DNA of 64,000 nucleotides from Winogradskyella helgolandensis (GCF_013404085.1 NZ_JABFHO010000001.1:2553001-2617000); one strand, 5' to 3'; shown: positions 1 through 9,462, counted from the first letter of the stretch. The notes: generated by a model from the sequence alone, not told the origin. Numbers and translations are program-made.

Positions 1-182
1 CTATCTCCAACAAAATCTGCAATGTTTTGGATTTCATCTATTTGGTAATAATGCGCTAAAAGAATGGCATTTTTTTCTTTTTTTAATCGTTTTATTTCTT
101 TGAGGTAATCAATATCTAGTGTTTTAATATCTAAATAACCTTTTTGTTTAAGGCTTAATTTAGCAGATTCTAATAGTTCCAT
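1..182 (-). CDS. nadA: Quinolinate synthase NadA, N-terminal part (runs off the left edge)
   Basis: Sixty codons plus a partial one read inward from an ATG at 182 and stay open to base 1. The peptide contains the signature [18 protein letters not shown], which is the first substrate-binding stretch of the [4Fe-4S] enzyme NadA. NadA condenses iminoaspartate with dihydroxyacetone phosphate to quinolinate in de novo NAD synthesis. The three iron-sulfur cysteines would lie outside the window. The gene follows pncA in the same direction but 254 bases away, and a possible -7 box (TATTTTTG on the minus strand, 232-239) suggests its own promoter; no convincing -33 element was seen. Start choice is supported by a normal family N-terminus (short helix, then [19 protein letters not shown]). 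Confidence 0.9.
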   Translation of the reverse strand, partial: MELLESAKLSLKQKGYLDIKTLDIDYLKEIKRLKKEKNAILLAHYYQIDEIQNIADFVGD

Positions 183-436
183 TTCTAAGAAGTTTCAATA
201 CGTATTTTGAAAATAGCGCATAAGTCTTTTGCAAAAATAGAGGCTTCATTTTTTTTAAAACATGATAAAAAACATAAAAATATTGTGAATTTATATGAGC
301 AATAGTTTGAAGATATTGATAAAGTCTATTGTTTATAAGCGACGTTAGGCATAAGATGTATGTTGTAGACATCTATAAACCTAAAAGCCTATAATTAACT
401 AATTTTATGTAATTGATATTGTAATTTTCGTTAAAC

Positions 437-1039
437 TTAAGATTCCGATGTTACAACCTTAATGCCCATAGCAATCATCTCAGTTTTAAGCTTCTTAAAT
501 CCTTCGTTATCTAACGCTTGTGAGGCGTCTTCAATAAAAGTACAGTTAAAACCTTCTTTAAAAGCATCAATGACTGAGTAGTAAACACAAATATCTGAGG
601 CTAAGCCACATAAAAATAATTCGGTTGTTCCTTTTTCTTTTAAATAACTCGCTAATCCGGTTGACTTTAAATGGCCGTTATCATAAAACGCGCTGTAGCT
701 ATCAATAGTTTTATCTGTTCCTTTTCTAAAAATAGCTTCAAAATTTAAAGTATTTAAATCCGGGTGAAATTCAGCACCTTTTGTGCCTTGAACACAATGA
801 TTTGGCCATAAGGTTTGTGGTTGACCATGAATTTCAATCGCATCAAAATTAGATTTCCCGTCATGATTACTAGCAAAACTTACATGGTCTTTAGGATGCC
901 AATCTTGTGTTGCAATAATCAAATCAAATTTATGTTGCATGTTATTGATGATAGGCACAATTTTATCACCTTTAGGAACAGGAAGAGACCCGCTTGGCAT
1001 AAAATCATTCTGGACATCAATTATCAGTAGGGTTTTCAT
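437..1039 (-). CDS. pncA: Nicotinamidase PncA
   Basis: A 200-residue cysteine hydrolase of the isochorismatase fold that deamidates nicotinamide to nicotinate in NAD salvage. The catalytic triad is visible: D8 (LLIIDVQNDF), K106 (FRKGTD) and C151 (ASDICVYYS). The metal site is also present: D46 and H48 in TQDWHP, and H81 in WPNHCVQGT. Length is normal for the family. It lies 43 bases downstream of pncB on the same strand, so the two consecutive salvage steps are probably one transcript. Start is the ATG at 1039 giving the family-typical MKTLLIIDVQNDF. Confidence 0.96.
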   Translation of the reverse strand: MKTLLIIDVQNDFMPSGSLPVPKGDKIVPIINNMQHKFDLIIATQDWHPKDHVSFASNHDGKSNFDAIEIHGQPQTLWPNHCVQGTKGAEFHPDLNTLNFEAIFRKGTDKTIDSYSAFYDNGHLKSTGLASYLKEKGTTELFLCGLASDICVYYSVIDAFKEGFNCTFIEDASQALDNEGFKKLKTEMIAMGIKVVTSES

Positions 1040-1082
1040 ACTTAGAATTTTATTTTGAATGTATTTATTAATCGAGCTTAAT

Positions 1083-2480
1083 TTAGAATTTATGTTTTTT
1101 AATTAAAGTATCGCGTTCATTTTTAAGCTGAGAACTCAAACCAATTTTGTATATATGCGGATTTTGAAAACGTTTGTATTCATTAGGAAGTTGTTTTAAA
1201 CGCGCTTGCGAATATTCCGAAATTTCCGTCACAGTTCGAGATGGAACTATTTTTTTTCCATCTTTCATCACTTGTTCAAGCAGAGGTTCATGTTTAAAAG
1301 AACTTAGATCTAAACTTTTAGTTGAATCAAAAGGATGTTCCATAAGCGAAACATTACCTTCGGAAAAAAGCGCTATAGCATCAGCTCCGTAGAACATACC
1401 ATTGTCGTCTAGCATGCGGTACACTTGCTTTTTAAATGGTAAGGATGTTTTAATAATATTTTCAGAAAGTTTGATTCTCGGTGTGTCATTATATTCTGAT
1501 AATTTATAGACTCCATCTAATGCAGCATCTGGTTTTCCTGTGACCAAGTTGGTTCCAACTCCGAAAATATCAATAGGAGCTCCTTGTTCTTTTAAACTTT
1601 TTATAACATATTCATCCAATTGGTTGGAGGCCACAATGTTTACATAACCCAAATTAGCATCATCTAGTATAGCTCGTGTTTTTTTAGATAAATAGGCCAA
1701 ATCGCCACTGTCTAAACGCACTCCTAACAATTGCTCTCCTCGTTTCTCCATTTCTTTGGCTACCGTAATGGCATTTGGTAGTCCGCTTTTAAGCGTATTA
1801 TAAGTATCTATTAATAGGACACAATTGTTCGGTCGCATTTTAGCAAAATCTCGAAAAGCTTGCAATTCTTCATCATAACTTTGTATAAAAGAATGTGCCA
1901 TGGTGCCTGAAGAAGGAATATTATAATCTTCGGCAGCCTTCACATTACTGGTACTGTCAAAACCACCAATAGCAGCAGCTCTAGACGCGTAATAGCCACC
2001 TGTAGCATGCGCACGACGTAAGCCCATATCTAATAGAATGCCATCTTTAGCACTAAATTTTATACGGCTAGCTTTTGTAGCAATTAATGTTTGAAAATTG
2101 AGAATGTTTAATAAAAGCGTCTCAATAATCTGGGCTTCTATAATATTAGCTTCCACTTGTAAGATAGGTCGGTTTGGGAATACAACATCACCTTCTTTAC
2201 TGGAATAAATATTTCCCTTAAAACGAAAATTCTTTAAATAGTCTAAAAAGTCATTTTCAAATCCCTTCTCTTTCAAATATGAAATATCAGATTCAGAGAA
2301 CTTAAGGGTTTCAAGAATATTCAAGACGTCTTCTAAACCAGTAAAAATAGAGTAACCACCTTTAAAGGGGTTATGCCGAAAATAATAATCGAATACTGCT
2401 CGTCCATTGGGTTTAGTGCCAAAATAAACCTGAGCCATAGTAATTTGATAGAGATCGGTATAAGCAGCTGTAATATTCAT
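1083..2480 (-). CDS. pncB: Nicotinate phosphoribosyltransferase PncB
   Basis: A 465-residue protein that converts nicotinate and PRPP to nicotinate mononucleotide, using the product of the adjacent pncA. Family signatures include the N-terminal AAYTDLYQITMAQVYF, RRAHATGGYYASRAA near 155-170, and SGTMAHSFIQSYDEE, where H196 is the expected phosphorylated histidine. Length fits the 450-490 residue bacterial group. It heads the minus-strand group pncB-pncA. Start is the ATG at 2480, and family alignment does not suggest an extension upstream. No clear -7 box was found just upstream. Confidence 0.96.
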   Translation of the reverse strand: MNITAAYTDLYQITMAQVYFGTKPNGRAVFDYYFRHNPFKGGYSIFTGLEDVLNILETLKFSESDISYLKEKGFENDFLDYLKNFRFKGNIYSSKEGDVVFPNRPILQVEANIIEAQIIETLLLNILNFQTLIATKASRIKFSAKDGILLDMGLRRAHATGGYYASRAAAIGGFDSTSNVKAAEDYNIPSSGTMAHSFIQSYDEELQAFRDFAKMRPNNCVLLIDTYNTLKSGLPNAITVAKEMEKRGEQLLGVRLDSGDLAYLSKKTRAILDDANLGYVNIVASNQLDEYVIKSLKEQGAPIDIFGVGTNLVTGKPDAALDGVYKLSEYNDTPRIKLSENIIKTSLPFKKQVYRMLDDNGMFYGADAIALFSEGNVSLMEHPFDSTKSLDLSSFKHEPLLEQVMKDGKKIVPSRTVTEISEYSQARLKQLPNEYKRFQNPHIYKIGLSSQLKNERDTLIKKHKF

Positions 2481-2653
2481 AAGAATTTGTAAAAAATTAA
2501 GTCAATAAATTTAAGGATATTTTGCCACTCCGAAGGCATAGATGATAGAAATGTCAGATATATTGATGTAAAAAGGCAGAGTTAATTGTAATTCATTTTG
2601 TTGAGTAACAATAGTTACTGAGTGTTTTTAGATAGTGCTTTATTTTTGTACCA

Positions 2654-2836
2654 TAAATATAAAACTGTTTTTAGTTGACCTTATAGCAAACAAAAGGAGT
2701 ATTATGTGATAGAAGATATTAAAGTAATGTTTATAGAGGTTGAAGACATGTTAAGAGTTTAAAGTTTAACTGATGTGGTTATCAGTTTTTGGTTGATTAG
2801 GGAAAAGGCATTTATAAAGATTTATAAGTGTCTTTT
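2654..2836 (+). ncRNA. Candidate small transcript upstream of the efflux operon
   Basis: A -7-like box TATTTTTG (2641-2648) is followed by about 180 bases ending in a good terminator hairpin. An internal perfect hairpin lies at 2768-2787 (AACTGAT, 6-base loop, ATCAGTT). The same stretch contains an 18-residue frame, GTG 2706 to TAA 2762, with AAAGGAG seven bases ahead, so it could instead be a small-protein or leader-peptide mRNA. No -33 TTTG at the right spacing was found, which weakens the promoter. Identity is unknown; it may be a regulatory RNA or the remnant of a lost regulator gene. Confidence 0.3.
2803..2836 (+). terminator. Rho-independent terminator-like hairpin
   Basis: AAAAGGCATTTATAAA pairs across a two-base loop with TTTATAAGTGTCTTTT: sixteen pairs including two G-U, followed by further T residues. 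It ends whatever is transcribed from about 2654, as pncB and the efflux operon both point away from it. Confidence 0.6.
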
Positions 2837-3016
2837 TTATGTATTTACTTTTTAATTATTGCAATACAGTTTTTGGGTTGGTTTTTCTTGCTGATTTATT
2901 GAAAACATGAAGTTTATATCCTTTAGCCTGACCAAAATCATTGTGGCTTTTCAGTCTATTAAATACTTTTAGTTGTAATTCAAAATAGTACTTCAGTGAA
3001 AAGGTCTAACAACGCA

Positions 3017-3472
3017 ATGCGAAAATCCTCTTGGAATTTTATACTAAATGCAACCATGACATTATGTATGTCTGCAATTGTTGGTGTTGGTTTTCTTATA
3101 AAGTATACACTTATATCTGGTCGAGATAGAAAGGCTATTTATGGACAAAATGTAGAACTCTATTTTCTAAATTTAGATAGGCATCAATGGGGAACAATTC
3201 ATCTTTATTTAAGTTTTGTGCTGATTGGGTTGCTGGTATTACATATTTTTCTTCATTGGAAAGTGTTTACAGCCGTTTACAAAAAAATCATCAAAGTGCA
3301 ATTTACGAAGCGAATAGTTGCTTTTAGTTTTATAACTATATGTGCTCTATTAATTCTTATGCCATTTTTTATTCACCCAAAACTAGAACCTATTGAAAAA
3401 GGAACCGGACGTCAAGTAACATTGGTTACATACTTCAATAATCCATTAAGCTACTTTTGTTCTATAAATTAA
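3017..3472 (+). CDS. DUF4405-type membrane protein (cytochrome b-like)
   Basis: A 151-residue inner-membrane protein with three clear hydrophobic segments. The middle part, DRHQWGTIHLYLSFVLIG followed by LHIFLHW, matches the DUF4405 pattern, whose conserved histidines resemble haem ligands of b-type cytochromes. Its function is unknown; a redox or sensing role is only inference. It is the first gene of the efflux operon, with its stop codon six bases before the TolC-like start. A GTG at 2996 would add seven residues; I prefer the ATG at 3017 because it gives a shorter basic N-terminus before the first membrane segment. The gene order suggests it serves the pump system, but this is unproven. 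Confidence 0.75.
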   Translation: MRKSSWNFILNATMTLCMSAIVGVGFLIKYTLISGRDRKAIYGQNVELYFLNLDRHQWGTIHLYLSFVLIGLLVLHIFLHWKVFTAVYKKIIKVQFTKRIVAFSFITICALLILMPFFIHPKLEPIEKGTGRQVTLVTYFNNPLSYFCSIN

Positions 3473-3478
3473 TAATTG

Positions 3479-4786
3479 ATGAAAAAACATATTTATATAC
3501 CACTATTACTTTTAGTTTTTACGATGTCAATGAAGGCGCAAGATGTAGTTCCTATCACAAAAACTGAAGTCTTAGCTAAAGTATCAGAAAACAATACAAG
3601 TATTAAAATTTCTGTTGAAGAATACAATCAAGCCAAAGCAGATTTCAGACAAACTAATGCTGTGTTTTTACCAAATATTACTGCAAGTCATACAGCAATG
3701 GCAACCACAAATCCTTTGATGGCTTTTGGTTCTAAATTGAATCAGGAAATTTTAACACAAAACGATTTCAATCCAGCCTTATTAAACGACCCTTCTCAAA
3801 TTGAAAATTACGCTACAAAATTCGAAATTCAACAGCCATTAATTAATGTTGATGGCATGTTTCAGCGAAAAGCTGCCAAATCTAAAATGGAAGCGATGTC
3901 TTTAAAAACAGAGCGAACTCAAGATTATTTAGCCTTTGAAGTTGAAAAAGCATATATGCAATTACAATTGGCTTATAAAGCAGTTGATGTTTTAGAAAAA
4001 GCTCTAGAAGCTGCAAATGCTAACAAATCATTAGCCGATAATAGTTTAAAACAAGGGTATTTGCAACGTGCCGATGTGCTGAATGTTGAAGTAAGAGTTA
4101 CGGAAGTTCAAAATCAATTACAATCAGCTAGAAGTAATGTGCAAAACGCCTCTAATTATTTATCGTTTTTAATGAATGATGACACCTATGTGGTTTACAT
4201 TCCAACAGATGAATTATTCGTTGCATCTGTTACTATGGAAGATAAATCAATTTCTGAAAATCGTTCAGATATTAAAGCTATGGAATTAGCATCTAACGCT
4301 TATGAAGCGATGAATAAGGCTGATAAAATGGCATTCTTGCCAAGATTAAATGCTTTTGGAAGTTACGAATTGTACGACGACCAAATTTTTCAAGCAGATG
4401 CAAGCGGTTATTTATTTGGCGCACAATTAAGTTGGGATATTTTTCAAGGCTCTAAACGTTTTGGAAAAGCACAAAAAAGTAAGTCTGAATTTGAAAAATC
4501 GAAACTAGAATACAAACAATATGTATCGCAAAGTAATTTAGAATTAAACAAAGCTAAACGTGCTTTTATAGATGCAGAAAATAAATTAAAATTAAACAGC
4601 TTAGCCTTAGAACAATCCGAAGAATCTCTAAGAATTAGAACGAATAGATTTAAAGAAGGTTTAGAAAAAACATCTGATTTACTAATTGCTGAAACTCAAT
4701 TTGCACAAAAGCAGTTAGAATATTATCAAACTATTTTCGAATACAATTATGCACAAGCTTATTTACAATTTTTAACCAAGGAATAA
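3479..4786 (+). CDS. TolC-family outer membrane efflux protein
   Basis: A 435-residue outer-membrane channel subunit. It begins with a signal peptide (MKKHIYIPLLLLVFTMSMKAQ, slightly long, cleaved after AQ). The body shows the duplicated TolC pattern of long amphipathic helices (for example KAYMQLQLAYKAVDVLEKALEAA cut into heptads, and a second set near the C-terminus ending YNYAQAYLQFLTKE) alternating with beta-barrel strands. It would form the trimeric exit duct for the adaptor and RND pump encoded next. Start is the ATG at 3479; a TTG directly before it is ignored. A gap of 75 bases containing a repeat precedes the adaptor gene. Confidence 0.93.
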   Translation: MKKHIYIPLLLLVFTMSMKAQDVVPITKTEVLAKVSENNTSIKISVEEYNQAKADFRQTNAVFLPNITASHTAMATTNPLMAFGSKLNQEILTQNDFNPALLNDPSQIENYATKFEIQQPLINVDGMFQRKAAKSKMEAMSLKTERTQDYLAFEVEKAYMQLQLAYKAVDVLEKALEAANANKSLADNSLKQGYLQRADVLNVEVRVTEVQNQLQSARSNVQNASNYLSFLMNDDTYVVYIPTDELFVASVTMEDKSISENRSDIKAMELASNAYEAMNKADKMAFLPRLNAFGSYELYDDQIFQADASGYLFGAQLSWDIFQGSKRFGKAQKSKSEFEKSKLEYKQYVSQSNLELNKAKRAFIDAENKLKLNSLALEQSEESLRIRTNRFKEGLEKTSDLLIAETQFAQKQLEYYQTIFEYNYAQAYLQFLTKE

Positions 4787-4795
4787 CTATTACTG

Positions 4796-4838
4796 CAAGG
4801 TTTTGGTGGCTGAGCGTAGTCGAAGTCAAACCTTGTAG
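4796..4838. repeat. Nested palindromic intergenic repeat in the efflux operon
   Basis: A perfect 8-bp inverted repeat CAAGGTTT (4796-4803) / AAACCTTG (4828-4835) encloses GGCTGAGCGTAGTCGAAGTC. Both motifs look like widespread flavobacterial intergenic repeats. Similar ACCT/AGGT units fill the later gaps of this operon. Confidence 0.65.
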
Positions 4839-4861
4839 GTATTAAAATAAAAACAATCAAA

Positions 4862-5938
4862 ATGAAAAAAACATATACAATCCTAACATTTTCTTTAGCC
4901 TTGTTGTTAACGAATTGCGGAAGCGAAGACAAAAAAGAAGCTGTAGATAATACACCAGCAATTACGGTAAAAACTAGTCAGGTGGAAGCTAATGGAAACA
5001 GTCCGTTTTTATCCGTAAGCGGAAAAATTCAAGCATCAAATAGTGCAGATCTAAGTACTAGAATGATGGGTTATGTAAACAAGGTTCACGTTAATGTTGG
5101 GGATAAAGTCAGTAAAGGACAATTATTAGTGTCTATTAATAATGCCGATTTACAAGCCAAACGTGCACAAGTCAACGCAGGAATTACAGAAGCAACAGCA
5201 GCTTTTAATAACGCGCAAAAAGATTATAATCGTTTTAAAAATTTATTTGCAGAGCAAAGTGCCTCTCAAAAAGAAATGGATGATATGACGGCTAATTTTG
5301 AAATGGCAAAAGCACGTTTAGAATCGGCTAACCAAATGAAAAACGAAGTGAACGCACAATTTACATACAGTAATATTACCGCACCATTTAGCGGAACTGT
5401 TACAAGTAAAAATGTAGAGCCAGGAAATATGGCAAATCCAGGAGCACCATTAATAAGCATTGAAACACCAGGCGCTTTTGAAGTCATGGCAATGGTGCCT
5501 GAATCTGAAATTTCTGAAATTAAAAATGGATCAACCGTCGATGTTTTAGTAAAATCCATTAACCAAACTATAAAAGGAAAAGTAACAGAAGTAAGTACTT
5601 CTGCTAAAAATACAGGTGGACAATATTTAGTTAAAATAGCTTTAGACAAAACAGAGGCTAATATTTTATCAGGTATGTTTACTACAGTTCAGTTTCCAAT
5701 AGAAAGAAAAGCAAAATCGGAAATGGTTTTAGTTCCAACCGAAGCTATTATTACAAACGGACAGTTATCTGGTGTGTATACGGTAAGTCAAAGTAATACA
5801 GCCTTATTACGTTGGTTGCGTCTAGGAAGAACATTTGGAGACCAAGTGGAGGTGTTATCTGGTTTAAATACAGACGAAGCATATATTGTTTCCGCTGAAG
5901 GAAAGCTTTTTAATGGAGCTAAAATTACAATTCAATAA
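4862..5938 (+). CDS. RND efflux periplasmic adaptor (HlyD/AcrA family), lipoprotein
   Basis: A 358-residue membrane fusion protein linking the RND pump to the TolC-like channel. A lipobox LLTNC with C19 follows a hydrophobic signal, so it is probably lipid-anchored. The order of parts is normal: lipoyl half-motifs around 55-100 (GYVNKVHVNVGDKVSKGQLL), a coiled-coil hairpin around 105-165, the second lipoyl half (SNITAPFSGTVTSKNVEPG), a beta-barrel around 190-270, and a C-terminal membrane-proximal domain. Length is typical. It is separated from the RND gene by a 238-base gap filled with repeats, unusually large for genes whose products work together. Confidence 0.94.
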   Translation: MKKTYTILTFSLALLLTNCGSEDKKEAVDNTPAITVKTSQVEANGNSPFLSVSGKIQASNSADLSTRMMGYVNKVHVNVGDKVSKGQLLVSINNADLQAKRAQVNAGITEATAAFNNAQKDYNRFKNLFAEQSASQKEMDDMTANFEMAKARLESANQMKNEVNAQFTYSNITAPFSGTVTSKNVEPGNMANPGAPLISIETPGAFEVMAMVPESEISEIKNGSTVDVLVKSINQTIKGKVTEVSTSAKNTGGQYLVKIALDKTEANILSGMFTTVQFPIERKAKSEMVLVPTEAIITNGQLSGVYTVSQSNTALLRWLRLGRTFGDQVEVLSGLNTDEAYIVSAEGKLFNGAKITIQ

Positions 5939-5953
5939 CTAAAAAGCTGCGTT

Positions 5954-6135
5954 AAGGATAGAAACGACATCCTTTTTACGTCAGTTCGAGTGAATTTGCC
6001 TTAGCAAATTTGTATCGAGAACAAGTAAAAAGATACAGTGGATAGCCTGACTTTTTGCGATCCTGTAAGGCATGTGCCCAACTTGTTTGGGTATCTAACC
6101 TGACAGGTATGAGCCAAAAGTAACGCCCAAAATAA
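5954..6135. repeat. Composite intergenic repeat block between adaptor and pump genes
   Basis: The block holds a hairpin AAGGAT/ATCCTT followed by T residues (5954-5977), then a palindromic unit GTTCGAGTGAATTTGC ... GCAAATTTGTATCGAGAAC (5984-6022). After that come the stretch TACAGTGGATAGCCTGAC (about 6034-6051) and the small palindromes CCCAActtgTTTGGG and ACCTGACAGGT (6098-6108). From general knowledge these resemble repeats scattered between flavobacterial genes, similar in style to REP elements. The first hairpin could attenuate transcription into the pump gene. Confidence 0.6.
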
Positions 6136-6176
6136 TAAAAACATCTCTTTCGAGGTAATTATAAAAAGTTAAAATA

Positions 6177-9100
6177 ATGAAAGAAGGTATCGCAGGAAAA
6201 ATTGCCAAAGTCTTTATGCAATCTAAGTTAACCGTGTTGTTAATGATTGTGTTTATGGTTGTTGGAGTATATGCTTCATTTTTAATTCCACGTGAGGAAG
6301 AGCCGCAAATTGATGTGCCAATGGCAGACATTTTTGTAGGTTATCCAGGAGCAAGTCCTACAGAAGTGGAGTCGCGCGTCATTAAGCCATTAGAGCAATT
6401 AATTTCGAATATTAAAGGTGTGGAATACGTGTATTCTACGTCGATGAAAGAGCAAGGCATGGTCATTGTCCAATTTTATGTGGGCGAAGATATTGAGCGC
6501 TCGTTTGTGAAATTATACAACGAAATTAACAAGCATATGGACCAAATGCCAGCAGGTGTTACGTTTCCGTTGGTAAAAACAAGAGCGATTGATGATGTGC
6601 CCATGTTAGGTTTAACCTTGTGGAGTGAAAATTACGACGATTATCAGTTAAACCAAATGGCGCAAGAATTGGAAGCTGAAATTAAAAAAGTAAATGATGT
6701 TTCCATGACTCATAAAATTGGTGGAAGAAATCGTCAATTACGTGTGGTTTTAGATAAAGACAAATTAGCATCAAGCGGATTAGATTTCTTGTCCGTTTCC
6801 GAAATGATAAAGGCGAATAACAGCCAAATGAGTTCAGGAAGTTTTGATAAAAATGATACCGAATTCCTAATTAATACTGGAAAATTTTTAGAGTCGGTTA
6901 CAGATGTTGAAAATTTAGTGGTTGGTGTGCAACAGAATCAACCTATATATTTAAAGCAAGTCGCGCAAATTATTGATGGACCAGAAGTACCTCAAAATTA
7001 TGTGAGTTTAGGTTTTGGAAAAGGATCTGTCAAATCATCAGATTATAAATCGGAATATCCTGCGGTTACTATTTCTGTTGCTAAACGAAAAGGTGCAGAT
7101 GCGATGAAACTTTCGGAAATTATTATTGATAAAGTAGATCATTTACGTGCAACTTTAATTCCTGATGATGTAAAAGTTGAAATCACTAGAAATTACGGAG
7201 AAACAGCATCTCATAAAGTATCTGAATTACTGTGGCATCTTATAGGCTCTATCGTTGCGGTAACATTTGTTGTAATGTTAGCTATGGGATGGAGAGGTGG
7301 ATTAGTGGTGTTTTTATCCGTTCCTATTACGTTTGCATTAACGTTATTGAGTTATTATATGATGGATTATACGTTAAACCGAATCACGCTTTTCGCTTTG
7401 GTTTTTGTAACAGGAATTGTCGTCGATGACTCCATTATTATCGCCGAAAATATGCATAGGCATTTTAAAATGAAACGCTTACCATTTAAGCAAGCGGCTT
7501 TATATGCCATTAACGAAGTTGGAAACCCAACGATTCTAGCCACATTTACAGTCATTGCTTCGGTTTTACCAATGGCTTTTGTTTCTGGCTTAATGGGACC
7601 ATATATGGCACCAATGCCAATTGGAGCATCTATTGCCATGATATTATCTTTATTTGTAGCCTTAACAATTACTCCTTATTTAGGATTAATTTTCTTGAGA
7701 GAAAAAGATAAAAAAGGTAAAGTTGAAAAAGTAGAAAAGCCATTAGAAGACACACGTATTTATAGAATTTACAACAAGTTTGAACGCCCTTTAATGGAGA
7801 GTAAAGCAAAACGTTGGATCTTTTTATTAGGAACGTTCGCTGTATTAATGGGAACTATGGTATTGTTTTTTACCAATTCGGTTGCTGTAAAAATGTTGCC
7901 TTTTGATAATAAGAATGAATTTCAGGTGGTGATTGATATGCCAGAAGGTACAACACTAGAACGCACAGGAGTTGTTGCTCAAGAGATTTCGCAGTATTTA
8001 TCTACACGACCAGAGGTTGTGAATTATCAAAATTATGTTGGGACGTCTGCACCAATTACATTTAATGGTTTGGTTCGTCATTACGATTTACGTGGAGGCT
8101 CTAATATGGCAGATATTCAAGTGAATTTAATTGATAAAGGAGAACGCTCTGCTCAGAGTCATGATATTGCTAAATTATTACGACCAGATATTCAGAAAAT
8201 TGCGCAGAAATATAACGCTAATGTGAAATTGGTTGAAGTGCCACCAGGACCACCTGTATTATCAACTATTGTTGCAGAGGTTTATGGACCAGATTACGAT
8301 GAGCAAATGAAAGTAGCGAATAGCGTTCAAAATATTCTGAAAAACACAGCTGATGTGGTTGATATTGATTGGATGGTTGAAGATGATCAAACGGAATATC
8401 AATTCGAAATCAACAAAGAAAAAGCAATGTTGTATGGTGTTGCACCACAGCAAATAGCATATACTATGAATTTGGCTTTATCTAATAGAGCCATCACGAA
8501 CTTGTATGATGAAGATGCTGTAAACCAAGTTGGCTTAGTCCTAACTTTAGATGAAAAGGAAAAATCGACCATTACAGATATTTCACAATTAAAAGTAAAA
8601 TCGAAACAAGGTCATATGGTTCCGATTGCAGATTTGGTAACTATTAGTGAAACTACAGCTGCAAAAAGTATTTATCGTAAAAATCAGAAGCGTGTAGTCT
8701 ATGTATTGGCTGATATGGCTGGAGAATTAGAAAGTCCGGCGTATGCTATTTTGGGAATGGAAGAAAAGTTAAAAGAAATTCCGTTGCCAGCAGGATACGA
8801 AATGAACGAAATGTATTTAGGTCAGCCAGATTTTGAAGACAATTATACCGTAAAATGGGATGGAGAATGGCAAATTACATTAGAAGTCTTTAGAGATTTA
8901 GGTATTGCCTTTTTAGGAGCGATTATCCTAATCTATATCTTAATAGTAGGATGGTTTCAGAATTTCAAAGCACCAATCGTTATGATGGTTGCAATTCCGT
9001 TATCGTTAATCGGGATTATTCTGGGACACTGGATTATGGGAGCATTTTTTACTGCAACTTCATTTATTGGAATGATTGCTTTAGCAGGGATTATGGTGAG

Positions 9101-9371
9101 AAACTCAGTATTACTAATAGACTTTATAAACCTGAGAACAGCAGAAGGTGTACCATTAAAACAGGCTGCCATTGAAGCAGGAGCTGTAAGAACAACACCA
9201 ATTCTATTAACAGCAGGAACGGTTGTTATTGGAGCCTTTGTAATTCTGTTTGACCCAATTTTCCAAGGCTTAGCTATTTCATTAATGGGAGGGACTATTG
9301 TTTCAACAGTGTTAACGTTGTTAGTTGTGCCATTGGTTTATTATATGATAGAGAAGAAGAATTATAAATAA
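6177..9371 (+). CDS. RND efflux transporter permease (AcrB-like)
   Basis: A 1064-residue proton-driven pump of the resistance-nodulation-division superfamily in the inner membrane. It shows the internal duplication typical of the family, with large periplasmic loops after TM1 (about 14-34) and TM7 (about 545-565). TM4 carries the paired acidic residues D417 and D418 (GIVVDDSIIIAENMHRH) used for proton relay. This fits the drug/hydrophobe (HAE or NFE-like) branch rather than the heavy-metal branch. The repeat motif PRxEEPQIDVP near 44-52 is typical. The substrate cannot be read from sequence. It is the core of the 2996-10525 operon. Confidence 0.95.
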   Translation: MKEGIAGKIAKVFMQSKLTVLLMIVFMVVGVYASFLIPREEEPQIDVPMADIFVGYPGASPTEVESRVIKPLEQLISNIKGVEYVYSTSMKEQGMVIVQFYVGEDIERSFVKLYNEINKHMDQMPAGVTFPLVKTRAIDDVPMLGLTLWSENYDDYQLNQMAQELEAEIKKVNDVSMTHKIGGRNRQLRVVLDKDKLASSGLDFLSVSEMIKANNSQMSSGSFDKNDTEFLINTGKFLESVTDVENLVVGVQQNQPIYLKQVAQIIDGPEVPQNYVSLGFGKGSVKSSDYKSEYPAVTISVAKRKGADAMKLSEIIIDKVDHLRATLIPDDVKVEITRNYGETASHKVSELLWHLIGSIVAVTFVVMLAMGWRGGLVVFLSVPITFALTLLSYYMMDYTLNRITLFALVFVTGIVVDDSIIIAENMHRHFKMKRLPFKQAALYAINEVGNPTILATFTVIASVLPMAFVSGLMGPYMAPMPIGASIAMILSLFVALTITPYLGLIFLREKDKKGKVEKVEKPLEDTRIYRIYNKFERPLMESKAKRWIFLLGTFAVLMGTMVLFFTNSVAVKMLPFDNKNEFQVVIDMPEGTTLERTGVVAQEISQYLSTRPEVVNYQNYVGTSAPITFNGLVRHYDLRGGSNMADIQVNLIDKGERSAQSHDIAKLLRPDIQKIAQKYNANVKLVEVPPGPPVLSTIVAEVYGPDYDEQMKVANSVQNILKNTADVVDIDWMVEDDQTEYQFEINKEKAMLYGVAPQQIAYTMNLALSNRAITNLYDEDAVNQVGLVLTLDEKEKSTITDISQLKVKSKQGHMVPIADLVTISETTAAKSIYRKNQKRVVYVLADMAGELESPAYAILGMEEKLKEIPLPAGYEMNEMYLGQPDFEDNYTVKWDGEWQITLEVFRDLGIAFLGAIILIYILIVGWFQNFKAPIVMMVAIPLSLIGIILGHWIMGAFFTATSFIGMIALAGIMVRNSVLLIDFINLRTAEGVPLKQAAIEAGAVRTTPILLTAGTVVIGAFVILFDPIFQGLAISLMGGTIVSTVLTLLVVPLVYYMIEKKNYK

Positions 9372-9381
9372 ATCTAGTTTC

Positions 9382-9462
9382 ACCTGTAAGGTTTCAAAAA
9401 TTTTATAGGTATAAAAAGCAGTAATTAATCAAAACCTACAAGGTTGGCAAAACCTTGCTGGT
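9382..9462. repeat. Palindromic ACCT/AGGT repeats after the pump gene
   Basis: One unit reads ACCTGTAAGGTTT (9382-9394). A second is AACCTACAAGGTT, three bases, AAAACCTTGCTGGTT (9433-9463), containing the perfect inverted pair CAAGGTT (9439-9445) / AACCTTG (9451-9457). The same motif family occurs at 4796-4838 and 9793-9876. Confidence 0.6.

Larger units (their letters stand above)
2481..2995. other. Gene-poor 515-base divergent gap
   Basis: This stretch separates pncB (minus) from the efflux operon (plus). It contains no convincing protein gene. It does hold a TATTTTTG box at 2641-2648, an 18-codon frame (GTG at 2706 to stop at 2762) preceded by AAAGGAG, a 7-bp hairpin at 2768-2787 and a strong terminator-like hairpin at 2803-2836, all on the plus strand. 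The 160 bases before the efflux operon (2837-2995) show no recognisable operator. There is no TetR-type regulator gene here, although such a gene often precedes efflux operons of this kind. Confidence 0.6.

Noticed and set aside
160..372. Open minus-strand frame of 70 codons overlapping the nadA start
   Set aside because: It overlaps the clear N-terminus of NadA in another frame, and its peptide is low-complexity hydrophobic with no family or start-site support.
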